Positions 25,324 to 34,141 are shown, counted from the first letter of the stretch. The stretch is 64,000 nt of DNA from Bacteroidota bacterium (GCA_021155905.1 JAJNBG010000011.1:62001-126000), one strand, 5' to 3'. Translations and numbers: made by a program. The notes: generated from the sequence alone by a model not told the origin.

Positions 25324-27688
25324 GTCTTCATTTAAAACACATAGGAAGAAATGGACTGCATTAATTTTCTCATCAGGATTATTGATGTGGTTTCTAATGT
25401 GCCTGCCAAGCCCTTTATTTAAAGATTCGTATTCAGTTATTTTAAATGATAATGAAGGAAATTTATTGTCAGCAAAAATTGCGGAGGATGGACAGTGGCG
25501 CTTTCCGGAAAGCAGTAGGTTAAATTCAAAATTCATTTATAGCATCCTGGCTTTTGAAGATGAATATTTTTTTAATCATCGGGGAGTGAATCCTGTTTCG
25601 ATATGGCGCGCTATCCTTCAAAACAGGAAAGCGGGAAAAATTATCAGTGGCGGAAGCACGGTCACGATGCAATTGACGCGTTTGATGCGGAAAAATCAAA
25701 AGAGAACTTATTATGAAAAATTAATAGAACTTATTCTGGCCTTAAGAATAGAGTTAACCTATTCTAAGGCAGAAATCCTAAAATTGTATTCGTCTCATGC
25801 GCCATTCGGGACCAATGTGGTGGGCGTTGAAGCTGCATCATGGCGTTATTTCGGAAGATCATTATCTCAGTTGTCCTGGGCAGAATGCGCCACCCTGGCC
25901 GTCTTGCCAAACTCTCCGTCTATTATTTATCCCGGAAAAAACCAGGAGCGGTTAAGAATTAAACGAAATAAACTGCTGTATAAATTAGTTAGTTCAAAAT
26001 ACATTGATGAAGAAACCTATGCCCTGGCAATTCAGGAACCCTTACCTCAAAAGCCGTTTCCTCTTCCAAACAAAGTCAGGCATTTATTAAATCGTGCGCT
26101 TGCAGAAAACCCTGCAGGCAATAATTTTAAAACGACGATCAATTCAGAAGTGCAAAACCGCGTTTTGGAAATAGTGGGGAAACACGCTTCTGCTTTAAAG
26201 CAAAATGAAATTCATAACCTATGCGTGTTAGTTTTAGATGTAGAGAAAAATGAAGTGATTTCATATATTGGAAACACGCCGATCAGAGATAATGATCCGC
26301 ATGGCGAGGATGTGGACGTGATCATGTCTAACCGTAGTACAGGGAGCTTATTAAAACCTTATTTGTATGGCTTTATGTTGAATGATGGCCAACTATTGCC
26401 TAACATGTTAATTCCGGATGTCCCAACTCAGATTGCAGGATATGTACCACAGAATTTTGATTTTACCTACGATGGCGCCGTTCCTGCAAAACAGGCTTTA
26501 TCCAGGAGTTTAAATATTCCTGCCGTAAAAATGCTGCAGCAATATACCGTGAATAAATTTTTAGATCGCTTGAAGCAAATAGGATTATCATCCATGAACC
26601 GTTCTGCAGACAACTACGGACTGTCTTTAATTTTAGGTGGAGGGGAAGCAAGGCTTTGGGATATGTGTTCTGCATATGCAAGTATGGCGCGTGTGTTACA
26701 CCGCTATAACAAAACAGAAACATATTCGGTTAAAGATTGGAAGAAGCCTCATTATGTGTTGAATGACTTTGAGAAAAGTCAGGAGGATCGGTTCAAAGAA
26801 ACAAGTTTAATCTCCGCTTCATCCATTTGGTTAACCTTTGAAGCCATGGCTGAGGTTGGCCGGCCCGATATTGATGCAAGCTGGCAGCGATTAGGTAATG
26901 CACAAAAGATCGCGTGGAAAACAGGTACCAGTTTTGGTTTCAGGGACGGCTGGGCCATTGGCGTTTCTGGAAATTATGTAGTTGGTGTGTGGGTTGGAAA
27001 TGCAGACGGAGAAGGGCGTCCGGGACTAACCGGAATTTCTGCAGCGGCACCGGTCTTATTTGAAATTTTCGGATCTCTGCCAAAATCAAATTGGTTCAGG
27101 ATGCCTGTTAAGGATTTGAAGTCCGTCAGCGTTTGCAAACAAAGTGGTTGCCTGGCTTCCTCCTATTGTGTTGAAACCAGAAGTGAAAGGATACCAAAGA
27201 ATAGTAATGTTTCCATAACCTGTTCTTATCACAAGCCGATACACGTGGACGTCACCGAACAATTCCGCGTGACAGATGCGTGTGAGTTGCCGCTCAATAT
27301 GAAAACAATTTCCTGGTTTGTGTTACCACCCGTTCAGGAGTATTATTTTAAAAGTAAGAATCCTCTTTACAGGGCTTTGCCTCCCTATAAACCCGGATGT
27401 GAACCGGAAATCGGTCGGTCGATGGAAATGATTTATCCTAAAGCCGGCACAGTGATTTATATCCCCTACGAATTGAGCGGGGAACAAGGAAAGACAGTTT
27501 TTGAAATTGCCCATCGTGAAGCGTCCAGCACAGTTTTCTGGCACGTAGATGGAACCTTAATTGGCACCACCCGTGACATTCATCAATTGGGCTTTAATCC
27601 AACAAAAGGTAAACATATGTTGTCCTTATCCGATAACACCGGTGAAACCCTGAACATTCCATTCGAGGTGCTGAGCGAAAAGAAGTAA
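25322..27688 (+). CDS. pbpC: Penicillin-binding protein 1C (bifunctional transglycosylase/transpeptidase)
   Basis: A 788-residue class A PBP that polymerises and cross-links peptidoglycan at the inner membrane. An N-terminal anchor (WTALIFSSGLLMWFLMCL) precedes a GT51 domain (AFEDEYFFNHRGVNP with the catalytic Glu; GGSTVTMQLTRLM). The transpeptidase domain has S-L-L-K in STGSLLKPYLYG, the SxN motif in SRSLNIP and KTG in AWKTGTSFGFRDG. A BiPBP_C domain ends the protein (IYPKAGTVIYIP onward). No ATG precedes residue 22, so TTG at 25322 is used; an ATG at 25385 would lie inside the anchor. Its common partner, an alpha-2-macroglobulin gene, is not next to it here. Confidence 0.94.
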   Translation: MSSFKTHRKKWTALIFSSGLLMWFLMCLPSPLFKDSYSVILNDNEGNLLSAKIAEDGQWRFPESSRLNSKFIYSILAFEDEYFFNHRGVNPVSIWRAILQNRKAGKIISGGSTVTMQLTRLMRKNQKRTYYEKLIELILALRIELTYSKAEILKLYSSHAPFGTNVVGVEAASWRYFGRSLSQLSWAECATLAVLPNSPSIIYPGKNQERLRIKRNKLLYKLVSSKYIDEETYALAIQEPLPQKPFPLPNKVRHLLNRALAENPAGNNFKTTINSEVQNRVLEIVGKHASALKQNEIHNLCVLVLDVEKNEVISYIGNTPIRDNDPHGEDVDVIMSNRSTGSLLKPYLYGFMLNDGQLLPNMLIPDVPTQIAGYVPQNFDFTYDGAVPAKQALSRSLNIPAVKMLQQYTVNKFLDRLKQIGLSSMNRSADNYGLSLILGGGEARLWDMCSAYASMARVLHRYNKTETYSVKDWKKPHYVLNDFEKSQEDRFKETSLISASSIWLTFEAMAEVGRPDIDASWQRLGNAQKIAWKTGTSFGFRDGWAIGVSGNYVVGVWVGNADGEGRPGLTGISAAAPVLFEIFGSLPKSNWFRMPVKDLKSVSVCKQSGCLASSYCVETRSERIPKNSNVSITCSYHKPIHVDVTEQFRVTDACELPLNMKTISWFVLPPVQEYYFKSKNPLYRALPPYKPGCEPEIGRSMEMIYPKAGTVIYIPYELSGEQGKTVFEIAHREASSTVFWHVDGTLIGTTRDIHQLGFNPTKGKHMLSLSDNTGETLNIPFEVLSEKK

Positions 27689-27826
27689 CCGTAGGCTAAT
27701 GGTTTATGAGAATGCATGATAGCACTTCTTTTATCACGCGTCTATCTCCCTTAATGAATTTATTAAATGTTAATTCCTTTATCGCTTTTGTTGAAAAACT
27801 TTAAAACCTGCTAGGTATTAGTTATT

Positions 27827-27834
27827 TATATTTG
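27827..27834 (+). promoter_or_regulatory. -7 element TATATTTG upstream of the merR-type gene
   Basis: An exact TAnnTTTG match ending 4 nt before the ATG at 27839. Initiation would then fall at or next to the start codon. Confidence 0.6.
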
Positions 27835-27838
27835 GTTA

Positions 27839-28177
27839 ATGGCTTTATTGGAAAAAGAAACCGAAAAATTATTTTATTCTATTGGCGAAGTTGCCGATAT
27901 GTTCGATGTAAACACATCTTTAATACGGTTTTGGGAAAAAGAATTTGATGTCATTACTCCTTCCAAAAACAAAAAAGGCAATCGCTTATTTACAAAAAAA
28001 GATATTGAAAACTTCAAACTCATCTTTCATTTTGTAAAGGAAAAGGGATATACTTTGCAGGGCGCCAAAGATAAATTAAAAGGCGGTTTGAAAGAGTCGG
28101 ACCAGGTGAAAGTAGAGGTTATTGATAAATTAAAGAATATCAAAGAGCAGCTTTTAGCCATCAAAAAAACTTTGTAA
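27839..28177 (+). CDS. MerR-family transcriptional regulator
   Basis: A 112-residue DNA-binding protein. The N-terminal winged helix-turn-helix is YSIGEVADMFDVNTSLIRFW, followed by EKEFDVITPSKNKKGNRLFT, the wing typical of MerR regulators. A C-terminal helical region (VKVEVIDKLKNIKEQLLAI) probably forms the antiparallel dimer coiled coil. No effector-binding domain or metal-ligand cysteines are present, so the signal cannot be guessed. It matches a short MerR type common in Bacteroidetes. Its own promoter sits almost on its start codon. Targets are unknown; the neighbours are pbpC and an M16 protein. Confidence 0.9.
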   Translation: MALLEKETEKLFYSIGEVADMFDVNTSLIRFWEKEFDVITPSKNKKGNRLFTKKDIENFKLIFHFVKEKGYTLQGAKDKLKGGLKESDQVKVEVIDKLKNIKEQLLAIKKTL

Positions 28178-28313
28178 TTAATTCCGCTTCATTTCGTAAA
28201 TCTGTTTAGAGATTGACTCACTAGTGTAAATGTATTTCTTGGAAAAGTGTAACATCAGGAGCGCTGTCATGAATTTTAGGCTCCTAATTATAGTTGATTC
28301 AAGCTAAATTCTG

Positions 28314-28321
28314 TAAATTTA
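28314..28321 (+). promoter_or_regulatory. -7-like element TAAATTTA
   Basis: One mismatch to TAnnTTTG, ending 4 nt before the ATG at 28326. It is another near-leaderless arrangement, with the same AACC spacer as the gene at 44152. Confidence 0.4.
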
Positions 28322-28325
28322 AACC

Positions 28326-29609
28326 ATGACGTTAAACAGAAAAATCGCACCCGAATTTAAGACCATCGATAAGATTGATATTCAACAAGCTGTTGAACAC
28401 ACCTTAGCGAATGGCATTAAAGTATATACGATCGATAGTGGTTCGCAGGAACTGACAAAGATTGAATTTTTATTTAAGGCCGGCATGTATTACCAGTCAC
28501 AGCCTTTACTGGCATCAGCCACTAATAATTTATTGGAAACCGGAACGAAGAATTATACAGCCAATGAGTTATCCGATAACATCGATTTTTTTGGATCTTT
28601 TTTTGAATGTTCTGTGGAACAGGATTATGCTTCCCTTGCTTTATATAGTTTAAATAAATACCTGGACAAAAGTTTGCACTATGTGGAGGATATTATCAAG
28701 AATCCAATCTTCCCAAAAGATGAATTTGAAATTTATATTTCTAACAAAAAGCAAAAACATATTGTCAATTCTGAAAAAGTAAATGTGCTGGCACGCCGTC
28801 GCTTTTCTGAATTGATTTTTGGAGAGAAGCATCCTTATGGGGTAGCGGTGAAAGACGAGGATTTTGATAAATTGAAGATTGAGCATATTGTCGAGTTTTA
28901 TAAAATGTTTTACCATTCCGGAAATTGCAGTATTGTAGCTTCGGGTAAATTATCTTCAAACCTGATTGATACACTGAACGATTTTTTCGGCAAATCAACC
29001 TGGGGACATGTGCAACCTATTCCTGTTCCAAAACCTGCATTGGACACAACTAAACAGCAAAAGCATCTAATTGAGAAACCTGATGCGATTCAATCTGCAG
29101 TGAGAGTTGGAAGACATCTGTTTAATAAAAAGGATCCGGATTATTTTAAATTCCAGGTACTCAATACAATTCTGGGAGGGTATTTTGGTTCGCGCTTAAT
29201 GGCAAATATCCGTGAGCACAAAGGTTATACTTATGGTATCGGAAGCGGCCTGGCTTCTTTAGTGAACGACGGTTACTTTTTCATTTCCACGGAAGTCGGC
29301 GTTGACGTTACGAATAACACGTTAACCGAGATTTACAAAGAAATTAAATTGTTACGTGAAGAACTGGTGGATAAGGATGAGTTGGAAACAGTTCGTAATT
29401 ACGTGCTCGGTCAATTCTTAAGAAGTGTGGATGGCCCTTATTCATTGGCAGATAAATTTAAAGCGATCTGGGAATTTGGTTTGGGTTATGATTATTTCGA
29501 AAAATATTTTGCAGCCGTAAAAACAATTACTCCTGAAGAAATAAAAGATTTAGCAAATAAATATTTGCAGGAAAAAGACCTGATTGAATTAGTTGTAGGT
29601 AAAAAATAA
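28326..29609 (+). CDS. M16-family protein lacking the zinc site (non-catalytic subunit type)
   Basis: A 427-residue member of the M16 (insulinase/processing peptidase) fold. The C-terminal half keeps the family's Arg/Tyr segment (GSRLMANIREHKGYTYGIGS). The N-terminal half has SATNNLLETGTKNY where active enzymes carry HxxEH, so both zinc histidines are missing. It is probably the non-catalytic partner of an M16B heterodimer. Its usual catalytic mate is not adjacent: upstream is a merR-type gene and downstream a glycosyltransferase (2-nt gap, co-transcribed). There is no signal peptide, so it is probably cytoplasmic. Confidence 0.88.
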   Translation: MTLNRKIAPEFKTIDKIDIQQAVEHTLANGIKVYTIDSGSQELTKIEFLFKAGMYYQSQPLLASATNNLLETGTKNYTANELSDNIDFFGSFFECSVEQDYASLALYSLNKYLDKSLHYVEDIIKNPIFPKDEFEIYISNKKQKHIVNSEKVNVLARRRFSELIFGEKHPYGVAVKDEDFDKLKIEHIVEFYKMFYHSGNCSIVASGKLSSNLIDTLNDFFGKSTWGHVQPIPVPKPALDTTKQQKHLIEKPDAIQSAVRVGRHLFNKKDPDYFKFQVLNTILGGYFGSRLMANIREHKGYTYGIGSGLASLVNDGYFFISTEVGVDVTNNTLTEIYKEIKLLREELVDKDELETVRNYVLGQFLRSVDGPYSLADKFKAIWEFGLGYDYFEKYFAAVKTITPEEIKDLANKYLQEKDLIELVVGKK

Positions 29610-29611
29610 CC

Positions 29612-30748
29612 GTGGCAAAAATCTTTATCATAGGACCCGCGTACCCGTTACGTGGCGGATTAGCAACATTTGACGAATTATTCTGTGATGCTTTCAATAA
29701 GCAGGGACATGATTGCGAGATCATTTCCTACAGCCTGCAATACCCTAATTTTTTGTTTCCCGGAAGCACACAATATGACACAAGTGGTATTGCACCAACG
29801 CACATAAAAATTCATACGCTGATTAATTCTGTGAATCCCTTGTCCTGGATTAAAACAGCGCGTTTTATTAAAAAAAACAAACCCGATTTTATCGTTTTTC
29901 GTTTTTGGATTCCGTTCATGGGTCCTGCATTAGGGAGCATTGCCCGAATAGTTCGGAAGAGTGGGATAACAGTATTAGCCATTACCGACAATGTGATTCC
30001 GCATGAAAAGAGGGCAGGAGACAGTGCTTTTTCAAAATATTTCATCGGGGGCTGCGATGGGTTTGTCACCATGAGTAAAGCGGTGATGAAAGATCTGGAA
30101 AAATTTACTGACACGATCCATAAAAAATATTTATTGCATCCCTTGTATACATCATTTGGAGAGAAGCTAAACAAGGCAGAAGCACGAACAGCCCTGGGAT
30201 TACCCGCGGATAAAAAATTAGTGTTGTTCTTTGGCTTGATTCGAAAATATAAAGGACTCGATATGTTACTGGATGCGATGCATGAACTGAATTCCCACCC
30301 GGAAATTAATTTGGTCATCGCTGGTGAATTTTATGAAGACAAGCAACCTTATTTAGATCTGATTGAGAAGTATGAGATTAAAGACCGGGTGATTTTGCAT
30401 GGAAAGTTCATTGCCAATGAAGAGGTGAAGCTTTATTTTTCAGCAGCTGACCTGGTAGCTTTGCCGTATAGAAGTGCTACACAAAGTGGTGTGACCCAGG
30501 TGTCCTTTCATTTTGAAGTTCCGACCCTGGTGACTAATGTTGGCGGCTTATCAGAAATCATTCCGGACAAGGTGGCTGGCTACGTGGTTGATTCAAACGG
30601 CAAGGCGATTGCTGAAGGTATTTCCGATTATTTTACTAATAATCGAATGGAAACTTTCACGCAAGGCATGATTCATGAAAAGAAAAAATATGACTGGAAG
30701 ATATTTGTGGACGAAGTATATTCTTTGTTTCAATCCATTAAAAAATAG
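29612..30748 (+). CDS. GT4-type glycosyltransferase
   Basis: A 378-residue GT-B glycosyltransferase. The GTG start lies 2 nt after the M16 stop. The N-terminal Rossmann half begins AKIFIIGPAYPLRGGLATF with the Gly-rich sugar-acceptor loop. The C-terminal nucleotide-sugar half has VLFFGLIRKYKGLDMLLDAM, GKFIANEEVKLYFSAADLVA and LPYRSATQSGVTQVSF, followed by an acidic residue (E in HFEVPTLVTNVGGLSEI). It has no membrane span and probably acts at the inner face of the membrane on a lipid-linked glycan. Donor and acceptor cannot be inferred. Confidence 0.9.
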   Translation: MAKIFIIGPAYPLRGGLATFDELFCDAFNKQGHDCEIISYSLQYPNFLFPGSTQYDTSGIAPTHIKIHTLINSVNPLSWIKTARFIKKNKPDFIVFRFWIPFMGPALGSIARIVRKSGITVLAITDNVIPHEKRAGDSAFSKYFIGGCDGFVTMSKAVMKDLEKFTDTIHKKYLLHPLYTSFGEKLNKAEARTALGLPADKKLVLFFGLIRKYKGLDMLLDAMHELNSHPEINLVIAGEFYEDKQPYLDLIEKYEIKDRVILHGKFIANEEVKLYFSAADLVALPYRSATQSGVTQVSFHFEVPTLVTNVGGLSEIIPDKVAGYVVDSNGKAIAEGISDYFTNNRMETFTQGMIHEKKKYDWKIFVDEVYSLFQSIKK

Positions 30749-30763
30749 AATTTAACATCATAG

Positions 30764-30798
30764 AAAAAGCCTGCTTAACTTATGTAAGCAGGCTTTTT
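30764..30798. terminator. Bidirectional terminator between convergent genes
   Basis: A perfect 14-bp stem AAAAAGCCTGCTTA/TAAGCAGGCTTTTT with a 7-nt loop. It lies between the glycosyltransferase stop and the stop of the minus-strand cupredoxin gene. Confidence 0.93.
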
Positions 30799-30817
30799 AT
30801 TTTTTTGATCAATTAAA

Positions 30818-31435
30818 TTAATCGATGATCACTTTCTTGGTTACTTTCTTTGAATTGGAAGTTATTTGTAAAAAGTAAACGCCTGCAGGTACTTTGTTTT
30901 GCAGATCAACATTGATGGTTGATACACCTGAAATTGTTTCTTTTTTGAACACTAAAGATTCCATTTCCTGTCCGCAAATTGAATATAGCTTTGCAGTAAT
31001 GTTATTGTCGCTTGAGTTCAATTTTACTGTAAACTTATCTTTCGCAGGATTAGGAAAGACAACGACGTTACTCGAGTTCATATCCTGTTCATTAACTCCG
31101 GTAGATGAAACTGTAATCATGCCTTTCATTCCCATTACGGCATGAAACTGACACACGTAATAAATTGTGTTTGTCGTTGTTACAGTAAATGTATAATTAC
31201 TGGTTTTAGTACCAAAGCCTGTGCCTGAAGGTGAATTTCCATTTGCATTCCAGGTAGTCTGGGTTACTTCCACCAAAGGATGTGATCCGTTGGCCTCGAT
31301 AGTAACCACATCACCAATGGTGACAGTCAGACTTGCAGGAGCATACGTTGTTCCAACAATTGCCACAGTGTAAGAAGTCGCTTTCATTCCTAAACTTAAC
31401 ACCGCAAGAAAAAGTAAAGAGTAGATTTTTTTCAT
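30818..31435 (-). CDS. Plastocyanin-like cupredoxin, T9SS type A cargo
   Basis: A 205-residue exported protein starting at 31435. The signal peptide is MKKIYSLLFLAVLSLGMKAT; the upstream extension of the frame to 31528 is rejected. Residues 20-110 form a cupredoxin fold with a full set of type 1 copper ligands: His52 (NGSHPLVE), then Cys95, His98 and Met103 in YYVCQFHAVMGMKG, spaced C-x2-H-x4-M as in plastocyanin. A type A sorting domain follows (VFPNPAKDKFTVKL to VTKKVIID). It is likely a copper electron-transfer or copper-binding protein displayed on the cell surface. It is divergent from the GHMP kinase gene. Confidence 0.9.
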   Translation of the reverse strand: MKKIYSLLFLAVLSLGMKATSYTVAIVGTTYAPASLTVTIGDVVTIEANGSHPLVEVTQTTWNANGNSPSGTGFGTKTSNYTFTVTTTNTIYYVCQFHAVMGMKGMITVSSTGVNEQDMNSSNVVVFPNPAKDKFTVKLNSSDNNITAKLYSICGQEMESLVFKKETISGVSTINVDLQNKVPAGVYFLQITSNSKKVTKKVIID

Positions 31436-31515
31436 AGTTTTGATTTTAAGGGGTTTAACATTTAATAAATATAATAAAATTTTTTCAAAGGTAATTTCAA
31501 TTAAGATTCTAGAGT

Positions 31516-31523
31516 TATATTTG
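31516..31523 (+). promoter_or_regulatory. -7 element TATATTTG of the GHMP kinase gene
   Basis: An exact TAnnTTTG match, 23 nt before the ATG at 31547, in the divergent region shared with the cupredoxin gene. Confidence 0.6.
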
Positions 31524-31546
31524 AGCATTAGTAATGTTACAAGAAA

Positions 31547-32572
31547 ATGATCATTAGAAGCAAAGCACCATTAAGGATCGGCCTGGCAGGAGGCGGAACG
31601 GACGTTTCACCCTATAGTGATATCTTTGGCGGAGCGATTTTAAATGCAACCATTGATCTTTATGCGTACGCCAGTTTAGAACCCCTGGATAATGGGAAGA
31701 TCGAATTCTGTATTGACGGTACCGGTGCTTGTCTTGTCCTTAATTCGGAAGCTGAATTGAAATTAGTGGAAGGCTTTGAATTATTCATAGGGGTTTATAA
31801 TCGTATTGTTAAACAATTCAACTTAAAACCGCTATCGTTTCGCCTGACGTCATACATTGAAGCTCCCCAGGGTTCCGGTTTGGGAACTTCTTCTACCATC
31901 GTCGTGTCTTTGATAGGGGCTTTTGTGGAATGGCAAAAACTGCCTTTGGGTAAATATGATATTGCTCATCTGGCTTATGAAATTGAACGTGTTGATTTAA
32001 ACATGAGTGGTGGTAAACAGGATCAGTATGCGGCTACTTTCGGCGGGATCAACTTCATGGAATTTTTGGCAAACGACCAGGTAATCGTTAATCCCCTGCA
32101 ACTGAAAGATGAGGTTCTTTATGAGCTGGAGTTTAACCTGCTATTGTATTTTACAGCAACACAACGGTTATCGGCGACTATTATCAATGAGCAGGTAAAG
32201 AATGTAAAAGAAAACAATATCAAATCGGTGGAAGCCATGCATCATTTAAAAGAGCAGGCTCAACAGATGAAAGACAGTTTGTTGAAAGGAGATCTTCATC
32301 ATATCGGCGAGATTCTTCATTTTGGATGGACGAATAAAAAACAAATTGCTCATTCCATCAGTAATGAATTGATCGATAGAGTTTATGAAACGGCTATAAA
32401 AACCGGGGCGACCGGTGGTAAAATTTCCGGTGCCGGTGGTGGAGGCTTTATGTTCTTTTATTGTCCTGCGGTTACTAAAATAAAGGTGGCTAAGGCCATT
32501 GAAGGCTTAGGGGGCAGAATTCAATCTTTTAAATTTACTCAACAGGGTTTAACTACCTGGACGAGTTTGTAA
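31547..32572 (+). CDS. GHMP sugar kinase, D-glycero-D-manno-heptose 7-phosphate kinase-like
   Basis: A 341-residue GHMP-superfamily kinase. The N-terminus RSKAPLRIGLAGGGTDVSPY and the ATP-binding motif PQGSGLGTSSTIV match the HddA subfamily, which phosphorylates D-glycero-alpha-D-manno-heptose 7-phosphate for GDP-heptose. The C-terminal glycine loop GGKISGAGGGGFMFFY is the third GHMP motif. No other heptose genes lie nearby, so a fucose-kinase-like or other sugar specificity remains possible. Its role is probably in surface polysaccharide synthesis in the cytoplasm. Confidence 0.88.
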   Translation: MIIRSKAPLRIGLAGGGTDVSPYSDIFGGAILNATIDLYAYASLEPLDNGKIEFCIDGTGACLVLNSEAELKLVEGFELFIGVYNRIVKQFNLKPLSFRLTSYIEAPQGSGLGTSSTIVVSLIGAFVEWQKLPLGKYDIAHLAYEIERVDLNMSGGKQDQYAATFGGINFMEFLANDQVIVNPLQLKDEVLYELEFNLLLYFTATQRLSATIINEQVKNVKENNIKSVEAMHHLKEQAQQMKDSLLKGDLHHIGEILHFGWTNKKQIAHSISNELIDRVYETAIKTGATGGKISGAGGGGFMFFYCPAVTKIKVAKAIEGLGGRIQSFKFTQQGLTTWTSL

Positions 32573-32578
32573 ATAAAA

Positions 32579-32606
32579 CCCTGCCGAAGGTTTATTTCCA
32601 GCAGGG
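32579..32606. terminator. Possible terminator hairpin between convergent genes
   Basis: CCCTGC and GCAGGG form a 6-bp stem around a 16-nt loop. The T-run starts 7 nt after the stem, so this is a weak candidate. Confidence 0.4.
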
Positions 32607-32644
32607 CTCAAGGTTTTTCTGTTGTTTAATTAGAATTACCTTTT

Positions 32645-33796
32645 TTATTTAGACGCTTTGGATCTTTCGTTTTGTAATACAATAAGTTGTATTTGTGTTA
32701 ATTGATTAAGCACTTCAGTTTTGGTTCCGGTATAAAATCTATAAGATGGATCAAATCTACTATCCGGATCTAATGTTATTATTTTATTTAATGGTTTACT
32801 GTTTTCCCTCGTGTTATAAACAAAAATTAAAAGGTTCAGTTTATAAATTTGCGGATAATCGTTAAAGCCATTATCATGTATATATAAGTCTTTGGAGTCA
32901 AAATCATTTGGAATTGCAGCGCTGCCTGTTTCTGATAAAACTATAGAGCTTTTTATTTCATCACATACTTTAACTATCTGATTTGCCAGCTTTAACATTT
33001 CATTTTTCAGGCGATCACTTTTAACGACGTCAGCAAACAATTTTTTTTCAGTCGCTACAATTTGTTCATTAATTAAGAAAACCGTTGTGTTTTTGATATT
33101 AATTGCTTTTGTACTTTTTGGTGATCTTATAAGAGTTAGCCATAATCCACAAACCATAATCATAACAAGAGACATCGTTATTGTATTGATCTTCTCCTCT
33201 GGTTTTTTAATTCCTGTAAAAAAGAATAGCGGGAGTAAGATGAGGCCTAAAGAAATTATTGCTGAATACCCAAGAATCATTGAATAGGGCCAATGCATCA
33301 CTTTAAATAAAATAGATAAACTCAGCAAAATCCCTGATAAAATTCCAAACCCAAGGATGATTTTGTCTTTCGCTTGTTGACTATCCTTGACTTTAAGCAG
33401 GAACAATAGAGGTAGGAAAACAAGACTTGATGTACCAATGCCCAGTATTATAAATACCCCTGCTCCCGGCCAGTGCATAAATTTGAAGAATATGCCAAAA
33501 ATCATAGCTGCAGCAGAAAAAATTCCGCTAAATATCATTATCTTTTTCATGGTGTAATAGTTTTTATAAGTTAATAATAGGAGAGTCTCTTCTTCAATCT
33601 CCCACAAAACATCTTTGTAAAATGTTTTAATGGTTTTTTGATAGAAGCTCTCGAAGTCTCCATCCGCTTCGAGATTTTGCTCAATGATACAACAAACATG
33701 ATCTAACAGGTTTTGCTGCAGGCTCTCCATCTCAACGCCACGTGCACTAATGTCGTTGAGTATATAGTCTATTTGTGTATCACTGATGCGGTACAT
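32645..33796 (-). CDS. PadR-linked membrane protein with two GldL-like HWP hairpins
   Basis: A 383-residue membrane protein that I cannot name. Residues 1-70 are an acidic helical N-terminus resembling the permease-prefix/DUF1700-type regions found beside PadR regulators. About five membrane segments follow, in pairs. Two of them are joined by the same motif, FKFMHWPGAG (His108-Trp109-Pro110) and FKVMHWPYSM (168-170), which resembles the KIMHWPGA turn of the gliding motor protein GldL. The last 150 residues are soluble with no recognised domain. The PadR gene lies 3 nt upstream, so the two form an operon. Confidence 0.75.
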   Translation of the reverse strand: MYRISDTQIDYILNDISARGVEMESLQQNLLDHVCCIIEQNLEADGDFESFYQKTIKTFYKDVLWEIEEETLLLLTYKNYYTMKKIMIFSGIFSAAAMIFGIFFKFMHWPGAGVFIILGIGTSSLVFLPLLFLLKVKDSQQAKDKIILGFGILSGILLSLSILFKVMHWPYSMILGYSAIISLGLILLPLFFFTGIKKPEEKINTITMSLVMIMVCGLWLTLIRSPKSTKAINIKNTTVFLINEQIVATEKKLFADVVKSDRLKNEMLKLANQIVKVCDEIKSSIVLSETGSAAIPNDFDSKDLYIHDNGFNDYPQIYKLNLLIFVYNTRENSKPLNKIITLDPDSRFDPSYRFYTGTKTEVLNQLTQIQLIVLQNERSKASK

Positions 33797-33799
33797 TCT

Positions 33800-34141
33800 T
33801 TATGCTGTTTTTGTTTTGATGTCCAGTAAAAACTTCATGGTTTCCATGAAGTCAGTCAGCTCACTTACTTTTTCTTTGGTTTTTGTTTTTCCGCTTGGAC
33901 TCAGCGTGTAATATTTTCTGACACGCTTTCCAATAAATTCGGTTTCAGTAGTTACCAAGCCATCACTTTCCAAAGCATGCAAGGTCGGATACAATGCGCC
34001 TTCCGTGATCTGGATTTTCTCTAGCGTCAGTTCCTTGACACGTTGAGTGATCTCATAACCATACATTTTTTTATTATCGGCTAGTAGCTTCAAAACAATC
34101 GTTTTAAGTGTTCCTTTTATTAATTCTGAGGAGTAAATCAT
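33800..34141 (-). CDS. PadR-family transcriptional regulator
   Basis: A 113-residue repressor-type protein with the PadR winged helix: IVLKLLADNKKMYGYEITQR, then ITEGALYPTLHALESDGLV, the DNA-recognition segment, and GKRVRKYYTLSPSGK, the beta wing. A short C-terminal helix follows (VSELTDFMETMKFLLDI) for dimerisation. It is the first gene of a two-gene operon with the HWP membrane protein, the usual context for PadR proteins that control a downstream membrane gene. It is probably autoregulated, but no operator could be pinned down in the 174-bp upstream gap. Confidence 0.93.
   Translation of the reverse strand: MIYSSELIKGTLKTIVLKLLADNKKMYGYEITQRVKELTLEKIQITEGALYPTLHALESDGLVTTETEFIGKRVRKYYTLSPSGKTKTKEKVSELTDFMETMKFLLDIKTKTA

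Noticed and set aside
28257..28285. AGGAGC...GCTCCT inverted repeat as a terminator
   Set aside because: The stem is only 6 bp with a 17-nt loop and no following T-run, and the preceding gene ended 80 nt earlier. Too weak to call.
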